Source: Bacteroidota bacterium (GTDB taxonomy: Bacteria; Bacteroidota; Bacteroidia; Bacteroidales; WCHB1-69). From it: a stretch of DNA of 64,000 nucleotides. Each line of letters begins with the position of its first letter. Positions within the stretch are counted from its first letter, which is position 1. The stretch is from positions 1 to 64,000 of the forward strand of contig JAKIZI010000006.1 of NCBI GenBank assembly GCA_022708105.1, read 5' to 3'. The notes beneath the pieces are model-generated. The model worked only from the letters and a program-made list of their open reading frames with translations. It had not been told where the DNA came from and did not search any database. A program made the translations under genes and the position numbers. Positions 18,538-27,388 of the stretch are shown in pieces.

Positions 18538-18696
18538 ATGCCTATGCAAAATAGTATTACTCCTTTAAAAAAAATTAAAACAACCCAAAAATTTCGCCCA
18601 CGAAGAAGAATTATACATAACCTGCTCAACTATTCTCAAGCAATCGAAATTATCCGTATCACCAATACTAAATCGGTAATTTGGATTAACAACTAA
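18538..18696 (+). CDS. Small basic protein, 52 residues, upstream of folC
   Basis: ATG to TAA encodes MPMQNSITPLKKIKTTQKF followed by RPRRRIIHNLLNYSQAIEI and a short tail. An internal ATG at 18544 could be the true start. It has no signal peptide and is strongly basic in the middle. The pattern of a P-x-x-x-x-I-x-x-[IL]-L-N-Y-S-x-A segment resembles short proteins I recall as common in Bacteroidales, with unknown function. Its stop is 4 bases before the folC ATG, which supports a real co-translated gene. There is also a purely fortuitous possibility, since it is short. Confidence 0.6.
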   Translation: MPMQNSITPLKKIKTTQKFRPRRRIIHNLLNYSQAIEIIRITNTKSVIWINN

Positions 18697-18700
18697 TCAA

Positions 18701-19999
18701 ATGTACCAACAAATACTCGAAGAAATTTACCATTGTTATCCGATGTATCACAAAATAGGTCAAAAAGCCTATAAGGAAGGAATGGAAAATATTGAATATT
18801 TGGTAAAAATATTCGGAAATCCTGAACGAAATTTTAAGACGGTTCATGTGGCCGGTAGTAATGGGAAAGGTTCTGTTTCCCATCTTTTAGCCTCTTTCTT
18901 TCAGGAAGCAGGATATCGTACCGGACTATTTACATCACCTCACTTGATTGATTTCAGAGAACGAATCAAAGTCAACGGAAATGAAATCAGTGAAGAAGAA
19001 GTTATTGACTTCTTTGAGTCCCATCGTACAAAAATGCAAGAAATTTCCCCATCGTTTTTTGAAATGACGGTGGCTCTTGCGTTTGATTATTTTCGAAAAA
19101 AAGAGGTTGATATTGCCATCATTGAAGTTGGATTAGGAGGACGATTAGATTCTACGAATTTTATCACCCCGGAACTTTCGGTTATTACCAATATATCTTT
19201 GGAACATACTGCTATGTTGGGCAATAGTATATCTGAAATTGCTTTCGAAAAAGCAGGTATCATCAAAGATGGTATTCCTGTGGTAATCGGAGAATACCAC
19301 GAAGAGAGTTTTCCGGTATTTTCTAAAATTGCTTCAGAAAAAAGAGCCCCAATATGCACAACAAAAGAGATTAATGTCAATCTGTTGCAAAATAAAAAGT
19401 TGGAAACTTTATACCAACCCATAGACATATATTACAAGAATAATTTGATTGGAGAAAATATCCATTGTCCGCTTTTAGGAACTTATCAACTAAAAAACAT
19501 TTCGACCTTCACGCGTGCCGCACTCTATTTATGTAAAAAATTTAATATTTCAACAAAATGTATCATATCGGGAATTGAAAAAGTAATCCAAAATGTTCAT
19601 TTCCAAGGACGATGGCAAATCTTGAATCAACAACCTATGACTATTTGTGATGTGGGGCATAATCTTGCCTGTTTTCAAGAAATCACAACACAAATTCAAG
19701 AACTCAATTATGCCCACACTCATTTTATTATTGGCTTTGTCAATGATAAAGATATTGACTCCATCCTCTATATTTTACCAAGACAACATACGACCTACTA
19801 TATTTGTCAAGCAGATATTGAAAGAGCTCTGAATATCACTCAACTTCATGACTTAATGAAAAAGGCAGAATTAGATACAATAACGGGGAGCAGTGTACAT
19901 GATGTATATCAATTAGCCTTAAAGAATGCAAAACCGGAAGATTTGATTTTTATCAGCGGAAGTACATTTGTTGTGGGTGAATTATTGAAAAATATGTAA
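18701..19999 (+). CDS. folC: Folylpolyglutamate synthase / dihydrofolate synthase
   Basis: A 432-residue Mur-ligase-family enzyme that adds glutamate to dihydropteroate and folates. The ATP-binding loop is HVAGSNGKGSVSHL (about residues 49-62); GLFTSPHLIDFRERIKVNG and EVGLGGRLDSTN are FolC signatures; CDVGHN lies in the C-terminal domain. It follows the 52-residue ORF by 4 bases. Together with folD at 13.2 kb it belongs to one-carbon metabolism, but the two are separate units. Confidence 0.96.
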   Translation: MYQQILEEIYHCYPMYHKIGQKAYKEGMENIEYLVKIFGNPERNFKTVHVAGSNGKGSVSHLLASFFQEAGYRTGLFTSPHLIDFRERIKVNGNEISEEEVIDFFESHRTKMQEISPSFFEMTVALAFDYFRKKEVDIAIIEVGLGGRLDSTNFITPELSVITNISLEHTAMLGNSISEIAFEKAGIIKDGIPVVIGEYHEESFPVFSKIASEKRAPICTTKEINVNLLQNKKLETLYQPIDIYYKNNLIGENIHCPLLGTYQLKNISTFTRAALYLCKKFNISTKCIISGIEKVIQNVHFQGRWQILNQQPMTICDVGHNLACFQEITTQIQELNYAHTHFIIGFVNDKDIDSILYILPRQHTTYYICQADIERALNITQLHDLMKKAELDTITGSSVHDVYQLALKNAKPEDLIFISGSTFVVGELLKNM

Positions 20000-20025
20000 T
20001 TATCAAGGTATATGAAAAATAATGT

Positions 20026-20034
20026 TATTTTTGC
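20026..20034 (+). promoter_or_regulatory. Promoter -7 element (TATTTTTGC) for the 606-residue surface protein
   Basis: TATTTTTGC matches TAnnTTTG, 53 bases before the ATG at 20088. Confidence 0.5.
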
Positions 20035-20087
20035 AATCTTAAATTGCTGATAATAGCATTATACAAATAAAGATTGAGGCTCTATAT

Positions 20088-21908
20088 ATGAAAAGAATAT
20101 TGTTATTTATTTTTTTACTGACCGGTTTTTATATTATTTCTGCACAAGTACCTCAGAAGATGTCTTATCAGGCCGTGATTCGAAATTCTTCTAATCAATT
20201 GGTAGCCAACCAAACAATAGGAGTTGAAATTTCCATTATGCAATATTCACCCAACGGATTACCTGTATATATTGAAACCCACACGCCAACAACCAATGCA
20301 AACGGATTAATCAGCATTGAAATCGGAACCGGAACTCCTTGTGTCGGATGTTCTTTCCAATACATAGATTGGTCAGCCGGTCCCTATTATCTCAAAATGG
20401 GAACTGACCTTCGCGGAGGACAAAATTACAATGTCTCAGGCAGTCAGCAAATATTAAGTATTCCTTATGCTTTATATGCAAAAGAAGCGGAAAGCGTTGA
20501 TTTTCAAAATATCACAAACCGCCCGACAGGCCAAAATGGCGGGGATATTTTATATTGGAATGCTAATTCACAAACTTGGGATGTTTTACCGGTCGGCCTC
20601 CCCGGACAATATTTGATTGTGGGTAACAATGGCACATTGGCGTGGAATACGATGTATGTCGACAGCAGTCAGTTTGATCATGTGGTCCCCACGGTCAGGA
20701 CACATCCGGTAACCGATGTTCATGCATTCTACGGTATCGGAAATGGAGAAATAACCGATGTGGGACAATCCGGGATTATTGCGGCAGGAATATGCTGGAG
20801 CTTAAATCCCCACCCGCTCGTTGGAGGCAATCATACGGCTTCGGTTATTGGATTTGGCCATTTCTCGGGAATGATGGGAGATTCAATGGAAGGATATTCC
20901 AAATTATTGCCGGATACCGTTTATTATGTTAGAGCTTACGCGACCAATACGCAGGGGACAGGCTACGGAGAGCAGGTTACATTCCGAACCCGTGATGGAA
21001 TTATTACTCTCTCCACAGAAGATATTGCCAACTTAAACTGTACTACTTTGTGCTCCAATATTGCAGGAATTGACATTCACACGGCAGGAGGTGCCAGGAT
21101 TACCGATTGCGGAATTGTATATTCAAATAAAACACATTTTGGCACTTCTTATCGTCCGGTTCCTGCGTCCCATACAACCACCAATACAATTACCGGAACT
21201 TACTACTTTATTTCCGGCGGACAAGTGGACACTATCGCCTATTACCAAGCACTTTCGAATCTATTTTATCCACAATCCGAATATGAAGTATATGCATTTG
21301 CCAAAAACAGAACTGCCACGTGTACATACTACGGAGATAAAAAAACATTCAAAACCCCCTATCGTGTAGGAGATTATTTTAATCGTGTCGTAAATGGAGA
21401 ATTGGTTCAGGGAATTATATTTGAAGTAACTCCCGACCAACAGCACGGAAAGATGATTATGTTGGATGAAGTCCCCCTGAAATGGAGAACTACCCATAAT
21501 TACACCGCTGAAGGAACTACTAATTTAACCAACGGGATGGCCAATGAAAACATTATCTTAAATGCTTATGGAAGCGGAATTTCAAACTATCCTGCATTTA
21601 ACTATTGTTACACCAAACATTCGGATCATTTGTGGTATTTGCCTGCGCTTCATGAACTCAGATCCATTCATACGAATTTTGCCAATATCAATGCGATATT
21701 GACTACTTACGGAACTCCTATTTCGTATAGCAGTGACAGTAGAACCAATCGCTATTGGACTTCCACGGAGCCCACGGGGCCGCTTGCCCCGACCAATGCC
21801 TATTCGTACAAATTTTATTATAGTACGGAGGCCCCAACGGATAAAGTAAATGCCAATGAGGGCAATCCTACATACAACGTATTTGTTCGGTGTATTAGAA
21901 CATTTTAA
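20088..21908 (+). CDS. Secreted MSYQAV-family surface protein with DUF1566-like C-terminus
   Basis: A 606-residue exported protein; the signal peptide ends near Ala-Gln at 19-20. Residues about 21-135 repeat the block found in the partial gene at 1-704 (PQKMSYQAVIRNSSN, later SIPYALYAKEAES). Two fibronectin-like repeats follow; the first has GICWSLNPHP and YYVRAYATNTQGTGYG. The last ~190 residues resemble the DUF1566/Fib_succ-type domain: LWYLPALHELRS, RYWTSTE and a terminal VRCIRTF. No T9SS sorting domain is seen, so anchoring is unclear. It converges with murF, whose stop is 19 bases away, with no terminator visible between. Confidence 0.85.
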   Translation: MKRILLFIFLLTGFYIISAQVPQKMSYQAVIRNSSNQLVANQTIGVEISIMQYSPNGLPVYIETHTPTTNANGLISIEIGTGTPCVGCSFQYIDWSAGPYYLKMGTDLRGGQNYNVSGSQQILSIPYALYAKEAESVDFQNITNRPTGQNGGDILYWNANSQTWDVLPVGLPGQYLIVGNNGTLAWNTMYVDSSQFDHVVPTVRTHPVTDVHAFYGIGNGEITDVGQSGIIAAGICWSLNPHPLVGGNHTASVIGFGHFSGMMGDSMEGYSKLLPDTVYYVRAYATNTQGTGYGEQVTFRTRDGIITLSTEDIANLNCTTLCSNIAGIDIHTAGGARITDCGIVYSNKTHFGTSYRPVPASHTTTNTITGTYYFISGGQVDTIAYYQALSNLFYPQSEYEVYAFAKNRTATCTYYGDKKTFKTPYRVGDYFNRVVNGELVQGIIFEVTPDQQHGKMIMLDEVPLKWRTTHNYTAEGTTNLTNGMANENIILNAYGSGISNYPAFNYCYTKHSDHLWYLPALHELRSIHTNFANINAILTTYGTPISYSSDSRTNRYWTSTEPTGPLAPTNAYSYKFYYSTEAPTDKVNANEGNPTYNVFVRCIRTF

Positions 21909-21927
21909 TAAAAAAATTCGAAAATAA

Positions 21928-23205
21928 TCAGATCTGTATCTTTTCTAAATGAACCCCTCTTGAACCTTTGATAAGGATTAACTTCTCCGTTATCGGATTT
22001 TTTTGTAAATAATCATTCATAGCTTCTACATTGTCGAAAGATAATTTAGGATGATGTTTACAAAATTCGGGGCCGACAAAAATAGTGTCAATATGAAGAT
22101 GCTCACACCGATGAATAATTTTCTCATGTTCTGTTGAACTTACCTCTCCAAGTTCTCTCATTTCTCCCAAAATTGCAAGTTTATTGGGATGGGCAAGTTC
22201 CGCCAAGTTCGTAAGTGCCACTTCCATACTCGAAGGATTCGCATTGTAGAAGTCTGCAATAATCATATTGGAACCTTGTTGCATAATTTGCGAGCGATTA
22301 TTCTTAGGCGTATATTCCTCAATGGCAGAGACAATGTCATTTTCAGAAACTTTGAAATAGCTTCCTATCGCTACGGCAGCCAAAATATTATTCATATTAT
22401 ATCTGCCGGTGAGATGGGTTTGAATCTTTTTTTTATGAAAAATAAACGAGAGAAAAGGGGAAAGAAGCTTTTCCTCTTTGGGATATTCAATCTCAAAAAT
22501 CTTTTCGCCGTAGTATATCAATGATTCATATCCTTGCGTAATCTTACACAATAATTCATCCTGAGCATTCACAAAAAAAGTTCCTTGATGGGCTCTCACA
22601 GAATCGAAAAGAGCTCTTTTGGCAATCACGATATTTTCAAAAGAACCGAATCCTTCAATATGAGCGGTGCCAATATTGGTAATCAATCCATAATTGGGGA
22701 GTGCCAACCGGCACAATTGGGCGATTTCGTCGATATGATTGGCGCCCATTTCCACCACGGCCACCTCATCGGTATCGCGAATAGATAAAAGTGTTAAGGG
22801 TACCCCAATGTGATTATTCAAATTTCCCTTGGTATAAGCTACTTTATATTTTTTTTGCAGCACCGCTACAATCAATTCTTTGGTCGTTGTTTTGCCATTG
22901 GTCCCCGTAATTCCAATCACCGGAATTGAGTATTGACGGCGATGAAAAAGGCTTAATTGCTGCAAGACAGAAAGCGCATCATCCACGCAAATACATTGGG
23001 GATGATTTTGCAAATTGTAATTCTCTGTAACCACGAAGGCAGCACCTTTCTCAATGGCCGTCATGGCAAATACATTTCCGTCAAAACTTTCGCCTTTTAA
23101 ACAGAAGAAAATCGAATTGGGGATTATTTCACGAGTATCCGTACAGATATTCGGAAACTGTAGGTACAACTCATAAATACTTTTTAGTCTATCTTCCTTT
23201 ATCAT
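21928..23205 (-). CDS. murF: UDP-N-acetylmuramoyl-tripeptide--D-alanyl-D-alanine ligase
   Basis: A 425-residue cytoplasmic Mur ligase that adds D-Ala-D-Ala to the UDP-MurNAc-tripeptide in peptidoglycan synthesis. It shows an N-terminal substrate domain (TDTREIIPNSIFFCLKGESFDGN), the ATP loop GITGTNGKTTTKE, GNLNNHIGVPLTLL, VVEMGANHIDEI, and the C-terminal domain with YNANPSSMEVAL and LGEMRELG. The gene starts 30 bases after rng and is probably in its transcript. This is far from a dcw cluster, so it is a dispersed murF, as is common in Bacteroidota. Confidence 0.96.
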   Translation of the reverse strand: MIKEDRLKSIYELYLQFPNICTDTREIIPNSIFFCLKGESFDGNVFAMTAIEKGAAFVVTENYNLQNHPQCICVDDALSVLQQLSLFHRRQYSIPVIGITGTNGKTTTKELIVAVLQKKYKVAYTKGNLNNHIGVPLTLLSIRDTDEVAVVEMGANHIDEIAQLCRLALPNYGLITNIGTAHIEGFGSFENIVIAKRALFDSVRAHQGTFFVNAQDELLCKITQGYESLIYYGEKIFEIEYPKEEKLLSPFLSFIFHKKKIQTHLTGRYNMNNILAAVAIGSYFKVSENDIVSAIEEYTPKNNRSQIMQQGSNMIIADFYNANPSSMEVALTNLAELAHPNKLAILGEMRELGEVSSTEHEKIIHRCEHLHIDTIFVGPEFCKHHPKLSFDNVEAMNDYLQKNPITEKLILIKGSRGVHLEKIQI

Positions 23206-23235
23206 TGTAAAACAAACTATATAGAATTTCGACGC

Positions 23236-24825
23236 TTATATTGATTCTGTTTTCTCTATTTTGTTACTCCAAAGGATGATTTCATCCATATTGCGATTAA
23301 AGACACGATATTCCAATAATTGATATCCCTGTTTGGATTGCAAAACAATATTTCGTTTAAATTTAAGAATCCATTTCAGACGTTTTGACAAAAGACCTTT
23401 CGTCAAATATGCATAAATATAAGGATGAACCGCAATCGTAATTTTAGTTTCAAGTTGTTTTTTAAATAGAAATTCAAGCATATTTTCCAATTCTTCTTCA
23501 ATAAGAATACTGGGTTGAATTTTTCCCGTACCGCGACATGAGGGACATTGCTCCAATATTTCAATTGTGGTTGCCTGTCTGACACGTTGTCTGGTAATTT
23601 CAATAAGACCGAATTTACTTGGGGGCAAAATAGTATGTTTGGCCCGGTCATTGGCCATATATTCTGTCATCTTTTGATGCAAAATTTTCCTATTCGTTAA
23701 TTTGTCCAGATCTATAAAATCTATGACAATAAGTCCACCCATATCCCGGAGCCGGAGTTGTCTCGCAATTTCGGCTGCAGCTTCCAGATTCACCTCGAGG
23801 GCATTTTGTTCTTTATCTTGTTTTTTCATACGATTGCCGCTATTCACATCTATCACGTGCATCGCTTCCGTATGTTCAATAATCAGATATACGCCATTCT
23901 TAAGAGTCACCACTTTCCCAAACAACCCTTTAATTTGTTTTGCAATATTAAAATGTTCAAAAATAGGTTGTGGGTCTTTATATAATTTTACGATATCCGA
24001 TTTTCGGGTTTCGGCAGAGAAAGAACTGATGTAATTTTTTACTTCTTGATAAAGGAACGGGGAGTCAATATATATTGAATTAAAAGTTTCGTTAACCAAA
24101 TCGCGAATCAGAACAGAGGTTTTATCCAGTTCATCTGCAATTTTCGCAGGTGATTTTGCAAAAGGAAGTCTATTTACTGCATTATTCCATTTAGCAAGGA
24201 GTTGATTCAAGTCAGACGAAATATCTTCTACATTCTTATCTTTAGCGACGGTTCTGATAATCACGCCGAAATTTTTAGGCTTTATCCCTTGAATAATTTT
24301 CTTAAGGCGAGTACGTTCCTGACTATTTTTTATTTTTTGAGAAATAGAAATTTTATCTCCGAAAGGAACAAGGACGACATAACGACCGGCCATAGAAATT
24401 TCGGTGGTAATGCGGGGCCCTTTTGTAGAGATAGATTCTTTGGCAATTTGCACCAAAATTTGTTGACCGCCGGTAAGTACATCACTAATTTTCCCTGATT
24501 TTTCCACGATAGGTTCATTTGGAAAATTAGAGATACTCTTCTTTTTCTTTTCAATAGCCTGTGTTACAAAATTATTTAATGTTCTTGCTTTTGTTCCCAA
24601 ATCCAAATAGTGCAGAAAAGCATCCTTTTCTGCACCAATGTCAACAAACGCAGCATTTAATCCTGAATTAAGTCGGCGAACTTTTCCGAGATATATATCA
24701 CCAACGGAAAATTGGTCTGAGGATTTTTCACGATGAAGTTCTACCAATTTTTTATCTTCGAGAAATGCGATCTGGACTTCGTGTTGTTTGGCAGTAATAA
24801 TTAATTCTTTGGTAATTTCACTCAT
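23236..24825 (-). CDS. rng: Ribonuclease E/G family endonuclease
   Basis: A 529-residue single-strand endoribonuclease for rRNA/mRNA processing. An N-terminal S1 domain (about 35-130, with VGDIYLGKVRRLNSGLNAAFVDIGAE) precedes the catalytic region. HVIDVNSG and DMGGLIVIDFIDL carry the metal-binding Asp residues; CPSCRGTG is the zinc-link motif; a short C-terminal domain follows. The long RNase E scaffold tail is absent, so this is RNase G-like. murF lies directly downstream. No clear TAnnTTTG element was found upstream; it could be read from the small ribosomal-protein gene or HU. Confidence 0.95.
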   Translation of the reverse strand: MSEITKELIITAKQHEVQIAFLEDKKLVELHREKSSDQFSVGDIYLGKVRRLNSGLNAAFVDIGAEKDAFLHYLDLGTKARTLNNFVTQAIEKKKKSISNFPNEPIVEKSGKISDVLTGGQQILVQIAKESISTKGPRITTEISMAGRYVVLVPFGDKISISQKIKNSQERTRLKKIIQGIKPKNFGVIIRTVAKDKNVEDISSDLNQLLAKWNNAVNRLPFAKSPAKIADELDKTSVLIRDLVNETFNSIYIDSPFLYQEVKNYISSFSAETRKSDIVKLYKDPQPIFEHFNIAKQIKGLFGKVVTLKNGVYLIIEHTEAMHVIDVNSGNRMKKQDKEQNALEVNLEAAAEIARQLRLRDMGGLIVIDFIDLDKLTNRKILHQKMTEYMANDRAKHTILPPSKFGLIEITRQRVRQATTIEILEQCPSCRGTGKIQPSILIEEELENMLEFLFKKQLETKITIAVHPYIYAYLTKGLLSKRLKWILKFKRNIVLQSKQGYQLLEYRVFNRNMDEIILWSNKIEKTESI

Positions 24826-24928
24826 AAAAAAGCATAATTTTCAATAAAATAAAAAAACCAAATAATTATGAATAAAACTTTCATATTTATTTAGTTTTTT
24901 CATGACGTCTGATAAATAGTGAAGCGTT

Positions 24929-25018
24929 TTATTTCTTCTTATGTCTGTTTTTTCTTAGACGTTTTTTTCTTTTGTGCGTAGACATCTTGTGTCTTTTTCT
25001 TTTTTTACCACTTGGCAT
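24929..25018 (-). CDS. 29-residue ribosomal protein of the bS22/AURKAIP1-COX24 type
   Basis: ATG at 25018 to TAA at 24929 encodes 29 residues, MPSGKKRKRHKMSTHKRKK followed by RLRKNRHKKK. It is almost all Lys/Arg/His. This matches the short AURKAIP1/COX24-domain protein annotated in many Bacteroidota, related to mycobacterial bS22 and mitochondrial mS38 of the small ribosomal subunit. It lies between HU (21 bases upstream) and rng (103 bases downstream), all on the same strand, so it is probably co-transcribed with HU. Confidence 0.85.
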   Translation of the reverse strand: MPSGKKRKRHKMSTHKRKKRLRKNRHKKK

Positions 25019-25039
25019 CTTCAAAAAATTTTAAAAGAG

Positions 25040-25321
25040 TTATTTTATTTTTTTAACAGCATTTACAAAAGTTTTGCAAGGTTTGAATGCCGGAATCTTA
25101 TGAGCCGGAATCACAATTGTTTGGTTCTTTGAGATATTTCTTGCAGTTTTTTCTGCTCTTTCTTTCACGATGAAACTACCAAACCCTCTAAGATATACAT
25201 TATCATTTTTCGAGAGAGATCCTTTAACAGTATTCATAAAGGCTTCTACAACCGTTTGAACAGCATTTTTATCAAATCCTGTTTTCGTTGCAATTTCATT
25301 TACGATTTCAGCTTTTGTCAT
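25040..25321 (-). CDS. hup: HU-family DNA-binding protein
   Basis: A 93-residue nucleoid protein. The N-terminal helices (MTKAEIVNEIATKTGF) form the dimer body, GFGSFIVKERAEKTARN is the signature strand region, and TIVIPAHKIPAFKPC is the DNA-binding beta-arm with its proline. Size is that of HU/IHF. It diverges from grpE across a 251-base control region containing a palindrome that could serve both sides. The bS22-like ORF follows by 21 bases. Confidence 0.95.
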   Translation of the reverse strand: MTKAEIVNEIATKTGFDKNAVQTVVEAFMNTVKGSLSKNDNVYLRGFGSFIVKERAEKTARNISKNQTIVIPAHKIPAFKPCKTFVNAVKKIK

Positions 25322-25388
25322 AACATTATAATTTTATGGTTTAACATTCTTTTCTTTTTCGAATATTTCATTTTTTGAAAAAGGTTTT

Positions 25389-25397
25389 GCAAAAATA
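25389..25397 (-). promoter_or_regulatory. Promoter -7 element (TATTTTTGC) for HU
   Basis: The minus strand reads TATTTTTGC 67 bases before the HU start, matching TAnnTTTG. Confidence 0.5.
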
Positions 25398-25466
25398 CAC
25401 TTTTATTTAATTCAAAATCTACATTTTACAAAAATTTCTTTCTTTTTTTGACTTAAAATATTTCTC

Positions 25467-25507
25467 TGCCATTTTGACAGCAATAAAAAGATTGGCAACA
25501 TCTTTGT
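25467..25507 (+). promoter_or_regulatory. Inverted repeat plus -24/-12-like element before grpE
   Basis: TGCCA-TTT-TGACA (25467-25479) is an imperfect inverted repeat of the same TGNCA-N3-TGNCA form as before htpG. Thirteen bases later comes TTGGCAACATCTTTGT, in which GG and the -12 G are 10 bases apart; the -12 reads GT in place of GC, so the match is weaker than at htpG. grpE starts 65 bases downstream. Confidence 0.5.
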
Positions 25508-25572
25508 ACGCTATCCCTGAGAAACGTTACCATAACATGTAAATACAAATATTTAAATATAAATCATTAATC

Positions 25573-26220
25573 ATGGAAAAAAAGAGAAATCAAGAAGAGG
25601 ATGAAGAAGTAGATCACACTAATAATCAAGATATTAACCATAAAGAAACTTCTATTCCTCCGACGGAAAATGATTCTAAAACTACAAATAATTGTTCGGA
25701 AGAAGAGGAAAATATGAAAGAAAAAAGTACTTTTTTCGGCAAAAAAAATACAAAAGAAGCTAAATTAAAAGAAAAAATCGCTCAATTAGAAATCGAAAAA
25801 GAAGAACTTAATGAACGATATTTACGTCTTTTTTCTGAATTTGATAATTATAAAAAACGTACTGCAAAAGAAAAATTGGATTTGTTAGCGACTGCTTCAG
25901 AGACTGTTATTTCTTATTTACTTCCGGTAATTGATGATTTTGAGAGAGCCATTCAAGCAAATCAGAAGGTGGAAAATATAGATTCACTCAAAGAGGGTTT
26001 TGAAATAATCTATAAAAAAACATTACAAATATTAAAACAGTTCAATGTAGAAGAAATTCCTGCTATAAATGAACCTTTTAATACAGATTTACATGAGGCG
26101 GTAACCCACTTTCCGGCAACGAACGAAGAGGATAAAGGTAAAATTATGGAGGTCTTATCAAAAGGATATAAAATACACAATAAAGTGATTCGATTTTCAA
26201 AGGTGGTTGTAGCAAATTAA
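25573..26220 (+). CDS. grpE: Nucleotide exchange factor GrpE
   Basis: A 215-residue DnaK co-chaperone that promotes ADP release. Residues 1-75 are acidic and low-complexity, a long coiled coil follows (about 60-110, [25 protein letters not shown]), and the C-terminal beta domain has [20 protein letters not shown]. It is the first gene of a grpE-dnaJ pair, with dnaJ 10 bases downstream. dnaK is not in the window. The upstream element shared with htpG suggests stress control. Confidence 0.97.
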   Translation: MEKKRNQEEDEEVDHTNNQDINHKETSIPPTENDSKTTNNCSEEEENMKEKSTFFGKKNTKEAKLKEKIAQLEIEKEELNERYLRLFSEFDNYKKRTAKEKLDLLATASETVISYLLPVIDDFERAIQANQKVENIDSLKEGFEIIYKKTLQILKQFNVEEIPAINEPFNTDLHEAVTHFPATNEEDKGKIMEVLSKGYKIHNKVIRFSKVVVAN

Positions 26221-26230
26221 AAAAACTAAC

Positions 26231-27385
26231 ATGACAAAAAGAGATTACTACGAAATACTTGGTGTTGAAAAAAACGCCTCTGCGGAAGAGATAAAAAAAG
26301 CTTACCGAAAAAAAGCAATGGAATATCATCCCGATAGAAATCCGGGAAATAAAGAAGCAGAAGAAAAATTTAAGGAAGCGGCAGAGGCATATGACGTATT
26401 GAGCAACTCTGACAAAAAAGCACGCTATGATCGGTTTGGTCATGCCGGAATGAATGGCGGTGGTGGAGCCGGAGGATATGGCAATGTAGATTTTGATTTA
26501 AATACTATTTTTGAAAGATTCGGGGATTTATTCGGTGGTATGGGCGGATTTGATTTTGGCGGATTTTCCTCTGGTCGCCCCCAGAAAAGAGTCAGAAAAG
26601 GAACCAATATTCGAGTTAAAGTTAAGCTGACCTTAGAAGAAATTTCAAAAAACACAGAGAAAAAACTTAAAATTCAAAAATATATTCCTTGTGACGTATG
26701 TGAAGGAAGCGGCGCCAAAAATAAAAGCGATCTCACTACTTGTCCTACTTGTCAGGGAACCGGACAAGTCATTCACAAACAACAAAGCATTTTCGGAATT
26801 ATGCAGACTGCCGGTGTTTGCCCTGATTGTCAGGGAAGTGGCGAAATAATCAAAAATAAATGTCCTCATTGTAGCGGCAATGGCATAGTGAAAGGAGAAG
26901 AAGTAGTCGTAGTAAACATTCCTGCCGGTGTTGCCGCCGGAATGCAATTAAATCTTAGCGGCAAAGGAAATGCGGCTCCTAATGGAGGAGTTAACGGAGA
27001 TTTATTGATTGTAATCGATGAAATTGAACACGATATTTTTGAAAGAGACGGGAATAATTTGTATATCAATTACTATATTTCATTTCCGCAAGCAGCCCTT
27101 GGCGCAACGGTAGAGATTCCTATTCTGGAAGGAATGGCCAAAGTAAAAATTGCTCCCGGGACACAAAGCGGACAAATTTTAAGACTTCAAGGCAAAGGAT
27201 TACCCGAACTCCACAATCGCAGAACGGGTGATTTGATTGTGAATGTGAATGTGTGGACCCCGAAAAATTTAACGAAAGAGGAACGCAAAGCAATAGAACA
27301 ATTTGCAGAATCCGATAATTTCGTTCCACGTCCGGGTAAAAACGACAAGAGTTTTTTCAGTAAAGTAAAACAATTCTTTAACTAA
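26231..27385 (+). CDS. dnaJ: Chaperone protein DnaJ
   Basis: A 384-residue type I Hsp40. The J domain (1-70) has the HPD tripeptide in YHPDRNPGN; a Gly/Phe-rich stretch follows (about 75-115). Four zinc-binding CxxCxGxG repeats are [24 protein letters not shown] and CPHCSGNG; substrate-binding C-terminal domains complete it. It is co-transcribed with grpE. It ends only 3 bases from the convergent lpdA stop, and no terminator is visible in between. Confidence 0.98.
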   Translation: MTKRDYYEILGVEKNASAEEIKKAYRKKAMEYHPDRNPGNKEAEEKFKEAAEAYDVLSNSDKKARYDRFGHAGMNGGGGAGGYGNVDFDLNTIFERFGDLFGGMGGFDFGGFSSGRPQKRVRKGTNIRVKVKLTLEEISKNTEKKLKIQKYIPCDVCEGSGAKNKSDLTTCPTCQGTGQVIHKQQSIFGIMQTAGVCPDCQGSGEIIKNKCPHCSGNGIVKGEEVVVVNIPAGVAAGMQLNLSGKGNAAPNGGVNGDLLIVIDEIEHDIFERDGNNLYINYYISFPQAALGATVEIPILEGMAKVKIAPGTQSGQILRLQGKGLPELHNRRTGDLIVNVNVWTPKNLTKEERKAIEQFAESDNFVPRPGKNDKSFFSKVKQFFN

Positions 27386-27388
27386 AAC

